From Blautia wexlerae DSM 19850 (GTDB taxonomy: Bacteria > Bacillota > Clostridia > Lachnospirales > Lachnospiraceae), in contig NZ_CP102267.1 in assembly GCF_025148125.1 (NCBI RefSeq), forward strand, positions 3,606,501 to 3,670,500: DNA of 64,000 nucleotides, in the 5' to 3' direction. Below are positions 61,803-64,000 of this stretch, piece by piece. A program made the position numbers and the translations under genes. The notes under the pieces are model-generated. The model was given only the letters and a program-made list of their open reading frames with translations, did no database searches and was not told the origin of the DNA. How positions within the stretch are numbered: the first letter of the stretch is position 1; every line of letters starts with the position of its first letter.

Positions 61803-62350
61803 TGATCGGCATGATCCTGAAGAAATATTTTGCCAGATGCAGGAAATTCTTCATCTGCAAACCATATCTTTAAAGTTACCGGATATCTTGGCAGAACTGG
61901 AAAAACAGCACACAGATCCGCCTTTGTCTCTGTGAATTCTGCACCCAGGTTTTTACATGCTTTCTGAATTTTCTCAGGATCTTTATCCTGCAAAAGCTTT
62001 TCCAGTTTCTGCTCTGCAGTCCGGTCGAACTTGGTTCCTCGAATCAATCCATCTTTCAGGTTACCAAAAGTAATGAGTTTCTGTGAACCTTCTGTTCCAT
62101 CGGCCATATCCAGATAATGCAGCAATGTCAGATAATGCCATTCGTCCATGTCTGAGTTAATACAAAATTCAGGGAGTTGAATTTCAATCGTTTCATAAAA
62201 ACTCAGTACTTCAAGCACATTTCGGCTGCTATGAAAAACAGCCCCACTTTTTGCAGCAATATCCTCTCCGGAACGATTTTGCAGCCGTTTTACTGCTGCC
62301 TGCAACATTTCCTGAAATGCACGATTTTCTGTTTGATTTTTGTATTCCAT
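61724..62350 (-). CDS. DUF3786 protein
   Basis: The 208 residues match the DUF3786 pattern (FDRTAEQKLEKLLQDKDPEK, PRYPVTLKIWFADEEFPASG, FLQDHADHYLSVEDAVTVGE). The family is often encoded with corrinoid-protein or CO dehydrogenase genes of anaerobes, which agrees with cooC here; function is unknown. AAAGGAG lies five bases before the ATG. It is divergent from the Rrf2 gene through the second promoter module. Confidence 0.82.
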   Translation of the reverse strand: MEYKNQTENRAFQEMLQAAVKRLQNRSGEDIAAKSGAVFHSSRNVLEVLSFYETIEIQLPEFCINSDMDEWHYLTLLHYLDMADGTEGSQKLITFGNLKDGLIRGTKFDRTAEQKLEKLLQDKDPEKIQKACKNLGAEFTETKADLCAVFPVLPRYPVTLKIWFADEEFPASGKIFLQDHADHYLSVEDAVTVGEILLQKLSEAFSSL

Positions 62351-62477
62351 AAGTTCTCCTTTGTGAATATTTTATCACATCATATAATAATCAATGTTTA
62401 TTCAAGGATTTTGGTGGTTTCATAAATTTGTCTACGATCAGCAGATTATACAATCCTCCGTAAGTTTCATTCCTGTG

Positions 62478-62581
62478 TTGACTTTTCCTTTAAATTTCAT
62501 TATAGTTGTAATTATATTATTTACAATCATCAAAATAATAAATATGCACAGTTTCTCAACATATTGGAAAGAACTGTTGAG
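62478..62581. promoter_or_regulatory. Divergent promoter/operator/leader module, copy B (DUF3786 / Rrf2)
   Basis: Plus strand: TTGACT (62478-62483), 17 bases, TATAGT (62501-62506). Minus strand: TTGTAA (62521-62526), 16 bases, TATAAT (62499-62504). The inverted repeat TTGTAA...TTACAA is at 62506-62526, and a CTCAACA/TGTTGAG hairpin at 62555-62581 is in the Rrf2 leader. The rest of the 62351-62672 gap shows nothing else. Confidence 0.75.
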
Positions 62582-62672
62582 AACTTGAAATGTTTTAGAT
62601 AAACCAGAAATATTTTTGTCTCAAAAATGTGAAAGCAAAATCATTATATCATACTACAAGGAGTTTCTTATC

Positions 62673-63122
62673 ATGAAATATTCAACGAAATTAAGTGATA
62701 CTGTTCATGTGATGGTTCTGATTGCTATCAACCAGGAAAAATCTCTCTCCAGCGCCTCAATTGCAGAAAGTGTCCATACAAATCCCGGCTTTGTACGCCA
62801 GCTTATGTTAAAACTAAAAAAGGCCGGACTTATGACCAGTGTAGCCGGACATGCCCATCCTTCTCTTTCAAAACCGGCAGACCAGATTACATTGCTGGAT
62901 ATTTATAAGGCAGTTGAAGGTGAGAAACCGCTGCTTCATTTAGATACTCATACCAATCCTGATTGTGGTGTTGGTATTAATATTCAGTTATCTTTGCAGG
63001 GATTTTATAATGAAATTCAAAAAAACGCTGAAGAAAAGATGAATACGATTACTTTACAGGATATCATAAATACTTATTACCAGAGAACATCCATGCAAAA
63101 TGATTTACAGAATATTATATAG
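62673..63122 (+). CDS. Rrf2 family regulator (YwnA-like)
   Basis: The 149 residues begin MKYSTKLSDTVHVMVLIAIN and hold the Rrf2 winged helix (SSASIAESVHTNPGFVRQLM, KLKKAGLMTSVAGHAHPSL). Only one Cys (in NPDCGVG) is present instead of the three used for an iron-sulfur cluster in IscR or NsrR. This fits the YwnA subgroup. AAGGAG nine bases before 62673 decides the start. It likely controls its own divergent promoter and perhaps cooC. Confidence 0.88.
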   Translation: MKYSTKLSDTVHVMVLIAINQEKSLSSASIAESVHTNPGFVRQLMLKLKKAGLMTSVAGHAHPSLSKPADQITLLDIYKAVEGEKPLLHLDTHTNPDCGVGINIQLSLQGFYNEIQKNAEEKMNTITLQDIINTYYQRTSMQNDLQNII

Positions 63123-63239
63123 CAGGAGAAACGAAAAAGGACTTCCAGATATGGATTATCTTCTAAATGATGACAAATCTGATAACGATTTGGCGAGGAA
63201 AATTTTTATATTTTCTAATCCAGGAATTTTCTTGTTATC

Positions 63240-63266
63240 ATGCCCGCCTCCGTGCGGGCATTTTTT
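63240..63266 (+). terminator. Terminator after the Rrf2 gene
   Basis: ATGCCCGC (63240-63247) pairs with GCGGGCAT (63254-63261), followed by six T. Confidence 0.88.
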
Positions 63267-63383
63267 AATTCAGCAGAGCACCGCAGGCGGTCTTTCCTAT
63301 AAAGTAAAAAAGCGGTCAATTCAGCTCATCTGCAAGCTCCAGTGCCTCCCTGGGAAACTCATCAAAAAAACGTGTCTTGTGTT

Positions 63384-64000
63384 TTAGTCTCTTGACATTA
63401 TCATAAGCAACACCCCTGAGCTAAATGTAACTCTGGCATGTTCGCTGATGATCTCATTGCTTACAGTAAGTCCACTGTCTGCTACTGTCAGACAATAGTT
63501 ACTCAGGGGATATTTAAATCCTTCCAGAGTCAGATCTGTCACATTTCCTCCAAATGGAAAAAATGACACATATTTTCCAAACTGTTCTGACTTTTTCAGA
63601 ACTGTTCCGTCTGAAATAAGCTTCATATAATTATACCGATCCACAAGTGTTACTTCTGCCCCCTGGTTTTGTGCCAGGACAAGGAGTCCGAAATTCGCCA
63701 TCAGATGATCTACTCTGTTTCCTGTCACACCAAAGATCACTATCTTTTTCGCACCGGTCCTGATCGCATAATTCATGGCAGACTGTGTATCTGAATCATC
63801 TTTTTCCGGTCTCAGGCGGATAACTTTTATTTCTTTTTTCTCATTTCCAAAGCCTTTTTGCAATTTCCACTCAGTCATTCCCCCATAGGGAATTTCACTG
63901 TCCATACTTCTTTCTTCATGAATTTCCAGAAATTTTTTTCCATCTTCAGACAGACTGTCAAAATCTCCAATAACTACATCCGGCAAAAGCTGATGCTCCA
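63384..64000 (-). CDS. thiN: Thiamine diphosphokinase, N-terminus outside window
   Basis: The visible ~205 residues have LPDVVIGDFDSLSEDG (catalytic Asp region), DDSDTQSAMNYAI, GVTGNRVDHLMANFGLL and a C-terminal thiamine-binding part (LTVADSGLTVSNEI). It transfers pyrophosphate from ATP to thiamine. The first residues lie right of the window; the TTG at 63986 is an internal Leu, not a start. The C-terminus is complete. Confidence 0.9.
   Translation of the reverse strand, partial: EHQLLPDVVIGDFDSLSEDGKKFLEIHEERSMDSEIPYGGMTEWKLQKGFGNEKKEIKVIRLRPEKDDSDTQSAMNYAIRTGAKKIVIFGVTGNRVDHLMANFGLLVLAQNQGAEVTLVDRYNYMKLISDGTVLKKSEQFGKYVSFFPFGGNVTDLTLEGFKYPLSNYCLTVADSGLTVSNEIISEHARVTFSSGVLLMIMSRD

Noticed and set aside
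63100-63387. 95-codon plus-strand frame after the Rrf2 gene
   Set aside because: It runs through a strong terminator at 63240-63266 and has no ribosome site.
63309-63417. Minus-strand frame reading LKHKTRFFDEFPREALELAD after thiN
   Set aside because: It looks gene-like but has no start codon after the previous stop and lies out of frame with thiN; probably chance or a small remnant.

Overview
The window looks like chromosomal DNA of a Lachnospiraceae bacterium, Blautia-like (Clostridia, Bacillota). This is inferred from gene content: LytTR and YesMN two-component systems, many GHKL kinases, DUF4364 and DUF1540 proteins, a divided dcw cluster without ftsA, and a CooC/DUF3786 pair typical of acetogens. 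No tRNA, rRNA or CRISPR array was seen.

Layout. 1-11,130 (minus strand): end of a TrpR-like regulator, a PHP phosphatase, then a sugar-uptake block of a ChvE/MmsAB-type ABC transporter next to a YesM/YesN two-component system flanked by two extra sugar-binding proteins. 11,274-15,857 (plus): polysaccharide deacetylase, YesL-like DUF624 protein, radical SAM protein, DUF4364 protein and RarA. 16,014-26,398 (minus): an accessory defence island with an unknown 301-aa protein, a 41-aa basic protein, an ATPase/TOPRIM pair, and a type I restriction operon (hsdR-hsdS-hsdM) that continues into two proteins sharing an unusual FYxDV motif, one of them AbiTii-like. 26,896-32,375: cytidylate-kinase-like protein and the branched-chain amino acid transporter livKHMGF. 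32,805-33,948: infC-rpmI-rplT with an attenuator-type leader. 35,017-48,909: the dcw cluster mraZ-rsmH-ftsL-ftsI-spoVD-mraY-murD-ftsW-murA-ftsQ-ftsZ. 49,054-51,194: lgt and ychF. 51,691-59,779: a LytTR two-component system upstream of two GH3 enzymes and a GtrA-like protein. 59,926-63,122: zinc-ribbon protein, cooC, a TetR regulator, DUF3786 and an Rrf2 regulator. 63,384-64,000: incomplete thiamine diphosphokinase.

The most unusual signals are: (1) two ~215-bp giant hairpins at 1378-1600 and 26621-26836, whose paired arms differ between copies while pairing inside each copy is kept; (2) a ~105-bp divergent promoter/operator/leader module duplicated in front of two unrelated regulators, with cooC and DUF3786 on the other side; (3) a 143-bp MITE-like element with perfect 12-bp ends and an 8-bp target duplication at 34270-34412; (4) two downstream genes of the type I RM operon sharing an FYxDV...QG motif; (5) a terminator-like hairpin that buries the ribosome site of the second dcw PBP gene; (6) a LytTR-type direct repeat exactly upstream of the GH3 promoter; and (7) a short repeat that begins at the stop codons of two unrelated genes.

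Functionally, the YesMN system probably senses sugar through the binding proteins beside it and controls the MmsAB transporter. The LytTR system probably activates the GH3-GH3-GtrA operon. MraZ probably controls its own dcw operon through four GTGG boxes. All function calls are from reading protein sequence and context; no database search was run.
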